Origin: Riptortus pedestris
Lineage: Eukaryota; Arthropoda; Insecta; Hemiptera; Alydidae
Direction of reading: 5' to 3'
Length of the DNA stretch: 64,000 bases
Assembly (NCBI GenBank): GCA_019009955.1
Contig: CM032233.1
Coordinates: 92,823,501-92,887,500, forward strand
The position numbers and the translations under genes were made by a program. The number at the start of each line of letters is the position of its first letter. Within the stretch, counting starts at the first letter, position 1. The notes below the pieces were generated by a model. That model was not told the origin of the DNA. It searched no databases and saw only the letters and a list, made by a program, of their open reading frames with translations. Shown here piece by piece: positions 20,819 through 31,789 of this stretch.

Positions 20819-21500
20819 TTAAGAGGTGAACCATCGAAGAGCTTTAATGTACGAAGTAATGTGCTCATCTCTCTTAGCATCGAATATATACCTTACCGCT
20901 GAATTATTTGCTCTCTGAATTATAATGTCTTCTGTAGATGCGATGTCTGTATTAACCGAATCGCAGTACCTCATTAATGGCAAAATTGGGCTGGATACAA
21001 TTTTTAACTTAATTTCAAAGGGGAAAAAGTTTTTATATTTTATGAGAGGATGTAAGAATTTTCTTATTTTATTGACTACCGAAGCTGCTTGATAATGCCA
21101 TGATAGATTACTATTAAATGTTACCCTAAGGATACACATTTTTCACTACTTGCAATAATTTGGTCATTTATTTTTATTGACAGTCCAAGCTGTTTAAATT
21201 TTGTTAATATTTTTAGGGTGTCAAGTATTAGCCAGTTGATTTTTTTTGTTAGTGTTCAGAGTTAACGCTTTACTAGCACACCAATCAGTGACCATCTTTA
21301 AATCCTTGTCTGTTCTTTGTAAATATTCTTCTGCGTTTTCCAGAGCACCCGAAAGCCAATATGCCAGCGTCATATTATCAGCGTATAAACGAATGTTTCA
21401 ATGAAGAACACAGGATTTGTGGTCATTAATGTATATTGAGAACAGAAGTGGCCTTAATACAGATGCTTATGGGACTCCTGATTTATTTATGGCCTAGTTA
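20819..21500 (-). pseudogene. non-LTR retrotransposon reverse transcriptase, broken
   Basis: The minus strand encodes a polymerase fragment: a GVP...LRPLLFSIYINDH block (21430-21482) with a stop in it, a catalytic box that reads YADN instead of YADD (21374-21385), then CASKALTLNT. After further stops and a frameshift comes a clean stretch SVVNKIRKFLHPLIKYK ... LPLMRYCDSV ... RYIFDAKRDEHITSY (20819-21139), the thumb and C-terminal region of Jockey/CR1-type LINE reverse transcriptases. The N-terminus, endonuclease and 3' end are missing. The mutated active site and stops make it non-functional. Confidence 0.88.
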
Positions 21501-21541
21501 GAAGAAATGTTTTTTTTAATAGAGAGGGAGTGGGGGAGAGA

Positions 21542-21585
<44 letters not shown>

Positions 21586-22225
21586 TGAGGGGGTGAGCGT
21601 AAAGGGAGGGAATGAAGGAATAAAACAGGAGAGAGCTTAGAGGAAGGAGGGTGAGGGCTTTAACTACCGGCTGATTTACGGCAGAACTGGGACGGATAAA
21701 TGTAATGATAAATAAGGGTAATTACATTACATCATTGGGAATGAGGAGAGGCCAATTGTAAAGCGTTTATTGGCGACAGATGTTGGAGAATAGTACCCGA
21801 GGGCCCTTCTCTCCACCTCCTTTTATCTTCATTTCCTCTCCACCCCTCCCCACCTTCCAAACACCAGTATCCCCTACTCAATGTCAGATATACAATCATT
21901 CATACCGGCTAAATTTCTGGTGTTGATCGAAAATATATTTATATTTTAGAGAAGGGCTCTTAAACAAATAATACAATACCATCATCGAAAAATATATTTC
22001 ATTCATTTATGTATAAGATTTATTTAGACACCACTTAATGTTATATTAGAGAAAATTAAATGTTCTTTTCTATCATATTTATGTTTCACTGATATCATCA
22101 TGGTCTAAAACTATGTCATGTAGTTGCATACTATTCCGTACTTTCAGAAGAAAGTAATAAGCTTTTACTTAATAAGGGTGAATCAATCACGTAGAAACAA
22201 TAACTACATAGATGAAATTTTAACT
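21501..22225. other. unassigned, with (GA)n and purine-rich tracts
   Basis: (GA)n at about 21549-21582 lies in a G/A-rich stretch to 21660. The block 21690-21800 is repeat-free and moderately GC-balanced. No coding feature is recognised. Confidence 0.4.
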
Positions 22226-22315
22226 ATATTGAGGTCAGGAAAACGTACGTCACGCAGGGGCTGCGTTAACTAAACAGATTTCCCACGTGCGTCACTTATT
22301 TGCGTTAAAAATAAT
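22226..22315 (-). mobile_element. family A 3'-terminal fragment
   Basis: ACGTACGTCACGCAGGGGCT, 'GCGTTAACTAAACAGATTTC' and CCACGTGCGTCACTTATTTG form a 3' end in the minus orientation with an intact hairpin. Confidence 0.85.
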
Positions 22316-22344
22316 CTAAATTTTAATTGTCATTTATTTTATTT

Positions 22345-22347
22345 TTG

Positions 22348-22379
<32 letters not shown>

Positions 22380-22472
22380 CCGTTACCACTCTAGCGGTCG
22401 TAGTTTTGGTTTTATAGTTACCAAACTCGATATTTAATCGTTTTATGTAACAGAAAAGATCAGGTTCATAAA
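22345..22472 (+). mobile_element. family A (TA)n and body start
   Basis: (TA)n at 22349-22375, then TTTGTCCGTTACCACTCTAG, 'GTTACCAAACTCGATATTTA' and 'CAGAAAAGATCAGGTTCATA', where the piggyBac relic begins. Confidence 0.85.
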
Positions 22473-23545
22473 CCCTTAACTGGCCAAGGTGTCTTTAAAG
22501 ACACCGTTCATATTTAACACTCCCAGAGAGCAACTGCTTTTATTCTTACCCCTTTTGAGCCACAGTCCACATCCGTGTAACCTCCCAAGCATGAGCATAT
22601 GCGACAAAAGTTGATTTATTGTTATTGGAGCTAATTACTAACAATATACTGAAGAAAATCATCATTGTTTACCACTCTACTTCACACTAGTTGCCAGCGA
22701 AGTTTCTAATTCATTAAAATATACGATATTCGATTTAAATATGAACCAAAATGGGTGAATTAGTTGTAAAGGATTGTATTTAAGTTCCTATGTGTTTCAT
22801 TTTCCATTCTGGAGAGAAATAGAGTTTTAGCATGTATTTTAATGATGGTGTACTTAAGTTCACCCTGGCCAAATACCAACAAATTTGCCCAAGGGGCATG
22901 ATTTTATGTTATTTCTTACAATTACAATTTTAATTAACAGATACATATAAAATTCGAGGAGAAAAGATTTTTCTATATGCTACCAAAATTTAGTATCGCT
23001 TCTGATGAAGAAGAAAGCGACAATGAAGGATAAACTGCACACGGATGCCCCAAAATGGATGAAGGAAATTTTCAAATTGAAATGAATGAAGTATTGGAAC
23101 ATTTCAATATTGAGTGTGAAAGAGGGAAGAGGATATTATGAAGAATACGTAGATAACAAAATGTGTATCAGCATGATTAAATGGTATGACAACAATGTGT
23201 TGTCCTTAGTGACATGTTCGTTGCACTTTATAGAACAGGTTACCGCTCCCACAAGTATTACATGAACATTTTCAGCTAATAATTGGATTTGGTGGTAAAT
23301 AACGCATTACTATTGTACAAAAGGAACTCCCTAAAAAAAATTGACTTTAAAACAATTTCGAATACACATTGCAGAGGTTATTCTGCTGGACCGGCGAGCT
23401 AAAAGGGCTAGTGGAGCCAGGACCACCAATTGCAGCCAAGAACTGCTGCAGCTCTCATAGCCGATGCAGCAAGACTTGATGGGATGCACCATTGACAAGT
23501 ATTCACTACAAAAGGAAAGTGTAGACTGTATCACCAAAATCAAAG
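22473..23545 (+). pseudogene. piggyBac transposase relic, internally deleted
   Basis: The left end CCCTTAACTGGCCAAGGTG runs into an 18-bp palindrome (22488-22505), as in piggyBac ends. A start at 22977 gives FSIASDEEESDNEG, the acidic N-terminus, then a stop. The central catalytic region is deleted. The frame resumes as GRGYYEEYVDN...ISMIKWYDNNVLSLVTC (about 23130-23215), then NNALLLYKRNSLKK (23296-23340) and a frameshifted tail with AARLDG and KGKCRL, matching the insertion-domain, late-core and C-terminal zinc-binding regions of piggyBac. Several stops; non-functional. The right terminus is not clear. Confidence 0.88.
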
Positions 23546-23549
23546 TTTA

Positions 23550-23951
23550 TCTTAAAACGTGAATGTTCTATGATAACAATATTTGGTATTTAGGCTAATA
23601 ATGTGCTTCATAATAAAGCAGTTTATTGTTAGTATCACATGAGTAGGTGTGGGGGTTTACTGAGAGCCAAACTAAAAAATCCAAATATCTGTGTTAATAA
23701 TCCAGATAGTGAAAAAAACGTGCATAACAACATTTATAGAACATTAATTTGCAATAAGGTTTGCAATTTTTCGAACCGACGCATAATAACGGAGAAATTA
23801 AGAATTTTCAACATTCCCTCTCCCAATGGTCGGATTTCAGTCATTAACGAGGGCCTTTAATTTTACATTAAACGTTTAAATATCGAGTTTGGTAAGTATC
23901 AGATAAAAATTACGACCAGAGCGTTAACAGACAAACATATAGACATGTACC

Positions 23952-24001
<50 letters not shown>

Positions 24002-24127
24002 CAATTTTCAACGGTTCATATTTTCGTCATCACCTGGATAGGATCGATGGTCATTTGAGTACATTTTTCGAAAATCGTGTGATGAGTATGACCTCAATAG
24101 CTCATTTCCCTCAAGGGAAATCTGCTT
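23550..24127 (-). mobile_element. family A element, 3'-truncated, with (TA)n and full leader
   Basis: The body in reverse reads GAGTAGGTGTGGGGGTTTAC, 'TTTTTCGAACCGACGCATAA' and 'AAATATCGAGTTTGGTAAGT'. (TA)n lies at 23956-23997. The leader ends TTTCCCTCAAGGGAAATCTG and CTTA. The 3' hairpin end is missing on the piggyBac side. Confidence 0.88.
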
Positions 24128-24209
24128 ATAAAAGTCTCGGCCTGAACTTCAGAGGCCTTTGAGATTTGAAACAAATCTTAAAATAAAGATTAAAAATATT
24201 TAATTATCA

Positions 24210-24432
24210 TAACTATTTATTAACGTCCACGTTTTGCTATTATGGCTAATTGGGACCGGTTCATCTAGAGGTTACCACCCTTTCTATCCAGGGTGGGACT
24301 AGGATTTTATTTAGTGAGTTGGTTATTAAACACATTTCTATTGGCCCAAGCGGGAATTGAACTCGCCACTCTTGGTTTATCATGTGAGATTAAAGCCAAC
24401 GCTTTATCTCTCATGGCTAACTTGAGGCCCTA
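24210..24432 (-). mobile_element. tRNA-derived SINE, near full length
   Basis: Read on the minus strand it begins with a tRNA-like head (GTTAGCCATGAGAGATAAAG near 24422-24403 as A-box region; GGCGAGTTCAATTCCC at 24367-24352 as B box). A body shared with 39205-39358 follows ('ACTAAATAAAATCCTAGTCC', 'CCCACCCTGG', 'GGTGGTAACC'), ending at 'AACGTGGACGTTAATAAATA'. The head resembles tRNA-Ser more than other tRNAs, but that is a weak judgement. Confidence 0.7.
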
Positions 24433-27050
24433 TTCAAAATATTAAATAAGGTTTGTATATTACTTTACTTACTGAAAATCATAGTGTTACTTGTTGCACA
24501 TAGTTGTTGTATTTAAAGAAGCGTTTCACTTCCCCGATACTCAAATATCTTCCCTTCAAATACATTTTCCATGAAACCGTTCTGACTCTAGATTTGGCCA
24601 ATAGGTTTCAGCCTCCTTCTATCCACGTCCTCTAAAAGCTTTAACTTTTTCTTATCCATTTAGAACCTCAACGATGGATTTATTGTTGTTCTTCTTCTAG
24701 TGATTATCCCATTTCCATTACTCATAATTGATGAATTGAGTTGAGTCCATCATTCGCCCCCCAAAAATCAGTACAATTCAAAATAATGACTTATCTGACA
24801 TTTATTTGCCAGCTATACCTATATGCTTGTTAGTAAAATAATCCGTTTTGCCTTAAAGTTAGAGAAAGGCTGTCATATAGCCAGTATTTACAGATATATA
24901 ATAGATAGCCTACTTTCTACATATAAAATAGAAATAAAAATTCAGGCAGACAGGAGCTGCGGCCAACGAATGTAATTCCCGTAAGAATTATTCACATGAC
25001 GATATACACGTAAAACCTGCATTATTCAATTAGTAATTAGCCTGTACTTTTCTGAAATGAAAGTATTTCATACGTTAGCCAGAAATGTGTTGAAGTAGTA
25101 TAATTGCTAAAACTGAAAATGATGGGAGTTGGAGTGTGAATGTTCTAAGACCTAAAAATCTAAACTTAGGGTTGTGATGGCTTAAACTGCAGTCCTTGGA
25201 CGAAGGGTTTCTTGAAATGAATGCATTTAAATTTATACATGGAAATTTCTTTCAGAATTGGAGGTTTAATGCAATTTGTTTGAATCTCAACGGGTCTATC
25301 ATTATACGAGGACGTCCTTTGTATTAATGAGTCAGTAGAAATCATACATGTGCATTTTTAGGCTAGACAAACAATATTTAGAAAGATTAAATAAGTAGGA
25401 ACTGAAAAAAAATAACGCTTAAATAGGTGTGAAATGTTGATAAATCAATAAAACTCCCTTTTTCTAAAATCTATTGTATTATCATCAAAGATCGTTTCCT
25501 GATTTTTCTAGTCCCGTATCAATTGTTTGAAATAAATTTTTTATTTAATTGAGTACATGGACAGCAATTAGTGTTAAAAAAATTACCTCAAAACCCCGTT
25601 CTTTATAGTGTTAAAACAACTAGCTTATTTTTATTAAAATCATTTATCACATATTACAGGATCTTAAAAAACGGGATGAACCTTATTTATAGCATGAAAA
25701 GAGTAACTTATTTTCTTTAGAAAATGTATTTTCTTTTGTTTTGTATGACACATAAAACATCGTTGAAGAGAATATTTGAGAATTTATGTGAAGTTGAGAT
25801 TTATTCAAAATTTTACCTGGGAAATTAATTGGTTGTTCTTTGGTTTCTCGAAAGCAGTAGGTAAAAACATTTAATATTGAGAAATACATAAATTAGAAAA
25901 CCAAAAAGAATATCAAAAGAAAGAGTCTCAGAGAGAGGCTGGAAGACACAGTCAATACCCGAAGGAATCGTTTGTAATATTGATAAGGACCGTGGAATAT
26001 TAGGAGTATATTTAAATATCAAAAGAAGTTTAATAAACATACATTGGACTAAATTTGGAAAGGTAATCATAATGTTTGCAAAGGCATAAGTGGTTTCAAG
26101 TTGACCTTAATTTGGAAACTCAACCTACACAGTGAACTAACTGATGGGCAAAGTAATTCCACTTACTTGGGCTTTCGTCAATTATTTGACCTGAAATAAC
26201 TCAAACAGTCAGCTCCGGTCGTGGGGAGGAAGCGCCGGATGGGTGGATTCTGGCTTAAGAGAGAGGGTACGTTTAATAATCAAGTGTACGCTAAATAATA
26301 TAATGACTTTTCCAGCGATATTTCAAGAGTTTGGGAGTGCCTCATATTTCCCAGAGCTGAGAAAGCATTTTGAGACTTATTTCCTCTTCATGACACTCAA
26401 AATGTTAAAAACTGATTTCACCCCACAACGTTCATGAAACATTCATGCTGTAATCCTTTGAGATAACTTTTCCAAGTATAACTCTGAGCTGAGAACTAAA
26501 GAGCATAAATGAACTACGTGAAAACTAGATATTATTAGGAAAAGTAAATGAGAACTCATAATAATTTTTTTCTGTTATCGTTCAATAATGGTAACATTAC
26601 TAAACTGAAATGGGTGAAGAAAGTGAAACATTTTGCAATAGAGTGAAGAAAGTAATCACTTTCTTCACAAGTGAAGAAAGTGAATTGCCTTCTTAATTAG
26701 TAATAAGTATAAATTAAAAAATAATTTGAAGTTGGAAATTAAATGCTTTTAAATGTTTCTTAACATTGTAAGAATTTATTTTAACAAAATAAATTGAAAT
26801 GTGAATGAATTATTGGTGGAAATAATCAATATATTTTAAAATTTAAATATAATAATAATTACCTTCCTTGTTTATAACCTGCACTTGTTTATAACTGCAC
26901 TACTTCACAATCATCACTAGTTGTTTTATAACTATGCTTATAACCTTTCACAACCATGCTTATAACCTACCAACAACAATCTTCACAACATCCTAATTTT
27001 GTTCATATTCTGGTTAGATCTGATCATGTATTACACGATTACAGAAAAAA
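24433..27050. other. long repeat-poor unassigned region
   Basis: No protein family is recognised. 26600-26690 has several GTGAAGAAAGTG-type repeats including a perfect 11-bp inverted pair near 26652-26677. 26865-26965 has repeated CTTATAACC / TTTATAAC motifs. A faint family A trace lies near 25125-25165. Confidence 0.4.
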
Positions 27051-27052
27051 TT

Positions 27053-27172
27053 TAATATTACACTCGTGACGAAAGTAGAATTTACAACTCTCGTGAAATT
27101 ACCACACTCTCTTCGCTCGTGTGGGTAAACGTTTCACTCGAGTTGTAAAATGATCTACTTTCGTCACTTGTA
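27053..27172. mobile_element. foldback (hairpin) element
   Basis: Two imperfect arms of about 50 bp: TTACACTCGTGACGAAAGTA ... 'GAAATTACCACAC' and its reverse 'GTGTGGGTAAACGTTTCAC' ... 'CTACTTTCGTCACTTGTATA'. They are separated by about 10 bases. It would fold into one long hairpin and resembles a MITE of an unassigned superfamily; no clear target duplication is visible. Confidence 0.7.
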
Positions 27173-27289
27173 TAATAAATAACTATTCTTCAATAATTTA
27201 TTTGAACAATAAACTAGACAACTAAAAAAATACATGAACTCAATGAGAGTGAAAACGTTCTATAGATTGGCATTTGTTTTATTTACTTC

Positions 27290-27373
27290 TTAGCTCGCAC
27301 ACTTGACGTGGCTTTCGAAAAATGTCTTCAAATGTTATACACAGAAAATGACTAAAATGAGGTCCATAGAAAA

Positions 27374-27453
<80 letters not shown>
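27290..27453 (+). mobile_element. decayed family A leader with (TA)n-(GA)n
   Basis: 'GACGTGGCTTTCGAAAAATG', TCTTCAAATG and 'GACTAAAATGAGGTCCATAG' precede (TA)n at 27378-27417 and (GA)n at 27418-27453. No body follows. Confidence 0.7.
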
Positions 27454-27455
<2 letters not shown>

Positions 27456-27974
27456 ATAGATAGATATGTCACCTTACGCCGAAGCGTTCGAAATCGTTTG
27501 ATTGTTACAATACCCTATTTTAAAATGTTCTATATCATTTCCATTACAATTTATGGATAACTATCCAAAATATACATTATGAATGTTTCATACATAACAA
27601 ATTTCAATGTACAACATCGCAATTGACTTCCTCTAAACCGTTGAAGGAAGGAAGATCTCTTTTCCACCTATATCTAATTAATTCACTCTCAGATACACAC
27701 ATAGATAACAGACGCTCAAACAAACACATACTAATATAAATACACTTTAACATATAAATAACTTTTCAAGTAATAATAATGATTATATTAAGTCATTGCT
27801 GAAATCAGCATTGAAAAATATGGGTTTTCGAAGGGGGATGAAAATTCAGAACATGAGTTTTATAAAACTCTTGTCCAGAATTAAATTTTTTAGAACTCAG
27901 ATTTTATACAGACTTTATCAAATTGGTATATAAATCTTGCTATTTACATTTTTTTTTTTTGCGATTTGCAGTTT
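27454..27974. other. unassigned sequence
   Basis: No gene or repeat family is recognised apart from a T-run at about 27950-27960. Confidence 0.4.
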
Positions 27975-28382
27975 TCAAGTTAAAGTTCAATAAGAACAAT
28001 ATTTAGTATTTGGGCTTCAAATAAAGTGGTTCATTATATACCAGCTTAATGTTAATATGACATGAGTAGGAGTGGGGGTTTACTCGTGGCCGAAATCTAA
28101 AAAAATGCAAATATCTCGGTTAATAATCAAGGTAGTGAAAAAGCGTGAATTATAATATTTATGGAACATTACCTTTCCTATAGGGATAATTCTATATAAT
28201 TTTTCGATGCGACGCATAACAACGGAGATCTTCCAAATTTCTAAATTCTCCTCCTCTAAACCCACCCTTCTTTATGTCCGATCTCAGCTGTTAACGAACT
28301 TAATCTTTCTTTTTATATAAAACGCTTATATATCGAGTTTGGTATTAATTAAACAAAAATTGCGACTGCTAGAGCGGTAACA

Positions 28383-28458
<76 letters not shown>

Positions 28459-28740
28459 TCTGTTAACGCTAGTGGTCGCCATTCCTGTTTAATCGTTAAC
28501 ATGCTATATGTTTATACATTTTATGTGACACTGGAGGCCAAGATCGTTATTCCTGAAATCGGCCCAGTGGGAGCGAGGACTTAGAGGAGGGCAAATTTGG
28601 AAAATTCAAAATATCTGCTTTATTAAGCGTCGGCTCGATAAAGTGTATAGAATCAATCTTATTGCAAATGTACTGTTCTAGAAATGTTGTAATGCACATT
28701 TTTTTTTCTATATTGAATATATATATGCATATATTATATA
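27975..28740. mobile_element. two family A bodies in divergent orientation around (CA)n(TA)n
   Basis: 27975-28380 is a minus-strand body (GAGTAGGAGTGGGGGTTTAC, 'AATTTTTCGATGCGACGCAT', 'GCTAGAGCGGTAACAGACAC'). 28382-28454 is (CA)n then (TA)n. 28455-28740 is a plus-strand body (TTGGTCTGTTAACGCTAGTG, 'GCGTCGGCTCGATAAAGTGT'). Both bodies face away from one shared microsatellite and neither has a leader. Confidence 0.85.
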
Positions 28741-28859
28741 TGTGTGCGTGTTTTTTGGGTGTCACCCTTAAATTACATGTCTTTGAGTGACTTTTAGTAC
28801 AGACAGCCAGGTATCACCCCTCCATCCATACTTACGTTGGAGCACTTTAACACATTAAC

Positions 28860-29074
28860 CCTTTCCACTCCAAGGCTTTAATTGAATTATAGTATCTTAC
28901 GATTCTAGAATATGTTTCATTCATTCGTGACTCAAACATTTCAGTAACAAAAATCCCTCCTGTTTTAAAATTTTCCGCAAAAAGAGGTATTACACCATGT
29001 CGAGTATCACTCGACAGTGGAGCTAGTGGAACAAAATCAGTGCCGAGTGACACTCGACATTGGAGTGGAAAGGG
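28860..29074. mobile_element. TTAA-flanked piggyBac-like MITE
   Basis: A perfect 14-bp inverted repeat, CCCTTTCCACTCCA / TGGAGTGGAAAGGG, is flanked by TTAA on both sides (28856-28859 and 29075-29078), the target and terminus type of piggyBac. Length 215 bp, no coding capacity. Internal small palindromes such as GTCGAGTATCACTCGAC and CGAGTGACACTCG lie near the right end. Its ends differ from those of the piggyBac relic at 22473. Confidence 0.92.
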
Positions 29075-29078
29075 TTAA

Positions 29079-29843
29079 TATTCCTTTAATTAGGGTATTA
29101 TGTTTTGCCAAAGAAACAATCTGCCATTGATGTGTTGATTATATTTGAGAACCCCCCCCCCCCTTGGTCCCTTTGGAGAGTCGGAGGAAGGGTACTAAAA
29201 ACCGTCTGTTGCCGTGTTTTGGAGGTAATACAGCCTTCATGAGCAGGCAGAAAGAGGCAGGGAGTGGTAGGGAGAATTTGAAAGATGCCAGCAAGACAAG
29301 GCTTTGAGATGAGGAAATGAAGGGGGGACCAGTATGAGAGGGGCCCCTTACTCCAAGCATGTCCCCCTCCTAAGCCGTTCCTTCAACGCTTCAATACCAT
29401 AACACAGCCGCAATTACTCTCTCCTCTCTCAGCCATCACTATATTTCCTAACCCCTCTTCCTTCTTATTTCCTCTTACACGGCTGACTGGGTTTTCTTTG
29501 CAATTGATTAAAACAACATCAAAGTTAAAACAATGGGAGAAAATTAGGTTGAATACAGATTACCGGTTAACACAAAAGAAAACGTTAGCCCTACCTATCA
29601 ATACTAGTAACACACACAGACACACACATATTACGGTTATGACTCTCTTAGATTCCGCCACAATCAAGCTAACACAGGGTAAACTGAGCACTGGCCCACT
29701 GGATATAATGAGCCCAGGCAGTACTTTGGAGACAACTCATTCCCGGTCCCGGGAACGGGAGTTTGTAAGTCGAGTTGATCACTAACTGCCTAAAAATCTG
29801 ATCGCGAATCATTAGAGTCTCCTTGAAAATCTATAGTGCCAAA

Positions 29844-29848
<5 letters not shown>
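29079..29848. other. unassigned repeat-poor sequence
   Basis: C-run at 29152-29163. The plus-strand open stretch 29498-29785 is not recognised. A short GC palindrome TTCCCGGTCCCGGGAA lies near 29741. No gene is supported. Confidence 0.4.

Positions 29849-29904
<56 letters not shown>
29849..29904. repeat. (TA)n microsatellite
   Basis: A pure TA tract without recognisable family A flanks, about 40 bp upstream of the 43-bp minisatellite. Confidence 0.9.
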
Positions 29905-29908
<4 letters not shown>

Positions 29909-29939
29909 AGTATACCACTACACTAGTATACCAAAATAG

Positions 29940-30793
29940 GAAATATTTACTTAATGAAATGTTATGATTTAATAATTATTCATTTAATTTTTGTTAAAGA
30001 AATGCTACGAATTAGTTATTATCTATTTTATTTTTGTTAAAGAAATGCTACGAATTAGTTATTATCTATTTAATTTTTGTTAAAGAAATGCTACGAATTA
30101 ATTATTATCTATTTAATTTTTGTTAAAGAAATGCTACGAATTAGTTATTATCTATTTTATTTTTGTTAAAGAAATGCTACGAATAAGTTAATATTTTTTT
30201 TATTTTGGTTAAAGAAATGCTAAGAAATAGTTATAATTTCTTTTATTTTGGTTAAAGAAATGCTAAGAATTAGTTATTATTTATTTTATTTTTGTTAAAG
30301 AAATGCTAAGAATTAGTTATTATTCATTTTATTTTTGTTAAAGAATTGCTACGAATTAGTTATTATTTTGGTTAAAGAAATGCTAAGAATTAGTTATTAA
30401 TTATTTTATTTTGGGTAGAGAAATGCAAAGAATTAGTTATTATTTATTTTTTCTTGTTAAAGAAATGTTACGAATTAGTTATTATTTATTTTATTTTTGG
30501 TAAAGAAAGGCTATGTTAATTTAGTATTTATTTTATTTTTGGTAAAGAAAGGCTATGTTAATTTAGTATTTATTTTATTTTTGGTAAAGAAATGCTAATA
30601 ATTAGTTATTATTTATTTTATTTTTGTTAAAGAAATGCTAATAATTAGTTATTATTTACTTTATTCTTGTTAAAGAAATGCTATGAATTAGTTATTATTA
30701 TTTTATTTTCGTTAAAGAAAGGCAAAGTTTTAATTATTATATATTTTATTTTTGTTAAAGAAATGTAAAAAATGATTGTTATTTACTTTATAT
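29940..30793 (+). repeat. 43-bp minisatellite array, about 20 units
   Basis: Each unit contains GTTAAAGAAATGCTACGAAT followed by TAGTTATTATCTATTTTATT. Units near the left are almost identical; those to the right drift (GCTAAGAAT, GGTAAAGAAAGGCTATG variants) and vary in length. The array ends where a family A element was inserted. Confidence 0.93.
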
Positions 30794-31052
30794 TAGCAGA
30801 TTTTCATGGAAATCAGCTATTGAGGTTGTACTCATAACGCCAATTTCGAAAAATTTCTTCAATCCTACCGCTCTAGTGGTCGTAAGTATGGTTTAGTCGT
30901 TACCAAACTCAATATTTAATAGTTTTATGTAACAGAAAAGATCAGGTTATGGCTGAAATCTGACCATGAGGGTGGGGGTTGGGGTTTAGAGGGGAGGAAT
31001 TTTGAAAATCTTTAATATCTCCGTTATTGTGCGTCGGATCGAAAAATTGTAT
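30794..31052 (+). mobile_element. family A element with the (TA)n and half its leader deleted
   Basis: It starts TAGCAGATTTTCATGGAAAT at the edge of the minisatellite. The leader runs to TTCTTCAATCCTACC and then joins the body at CGCTCTAGTGGTCG. The four bases TACC occur at both parental positions, so the deletion of the leader end and microsatellite has a TACC microhomology junction. The 3' end is missing. Confidence 0.88.
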
Positions 31053-31789
31053 AAAATTTTGGGATTAAAAATCTTTTACACGGTTCGCTTTGTCATTTAT
31101 TATTGTATCATTTTGTATCTAATATTAGTATTCAGATTGCAGCTTAGTATTAAAATTTAATTAAATTTGGTGTGTATTATTATAGTGCTATGGGCCTTTG
31201 TTTTCCGACAGCCAGAAATTTCTAATCTTGCTGTAACCCACTATCAGTGACAGCCAATGACAGTTTGTAGTTTGGAGAAATAGAAATGAACTGGCTTCAA
31301 ACCCACCAGCGTTCATCAGTCTGAAATGTGATTCCAATTTCAATTTACGACTGATAGTCCAGGAAAACTGAATGTAATTGTAGCAGCCCTAATAGACCGG
31401 GAAAACATTCTCGTGTTCTTAGAATTACATTTGTTTTCAATTAGCTACGTGTTACTCTTGTGTCACTCAGTTTTTATACGGAGCAAAAAACAAAGGAAAA
31501 TACTCCATCTCTACCAGAGTTTTTATTATAAGTTTGATTTAAACTATTTAACACATGTTTTGTATTATTTCTTGTTTGCTTATTTTTTCATATTTTCTGG
31601 GACTGCAATAAGCAAAAAAAAAAACATAACGTCTTATGTTACACCGTTTTCATTATTTTGAAAAATAATTTAAGTATTTAATTAAACCTTTCTGGAGGAA
31701 CATTTTTTCCCAGTAGTTTTTAAGAAACCAGTGTAATAATGAGAATTATTTTTATGCATGTACAGTTTTCTTGTTCTTTCTGTATCCAA
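31053..31789. other. unassigned sequence
   Basis: No gene is recognised. The plus-strand open stretches 31413-31661 and 31739-31945 give low-complexity, phenylalanine-rich peptides and the second overlaps a foldback. Confidence 0.35.

Noticed and set aside
24210..24432. A functional tRNA gene
   Set aside because: Only A- and B-box-like segments are present. The cloverleaf is poor and the body is shared with a second dispersed copy, so it is a SINE.
29735..29765. Short GC palindrome as a protein-binding operator
   Set aside because: A single isolated palindrome with no gene or repeat context; no basis for a functional claim.
29940..30793. CRISPR array
   Set aside because: Units are contiguous without unique spacers, and the sequence is eukaryotic.
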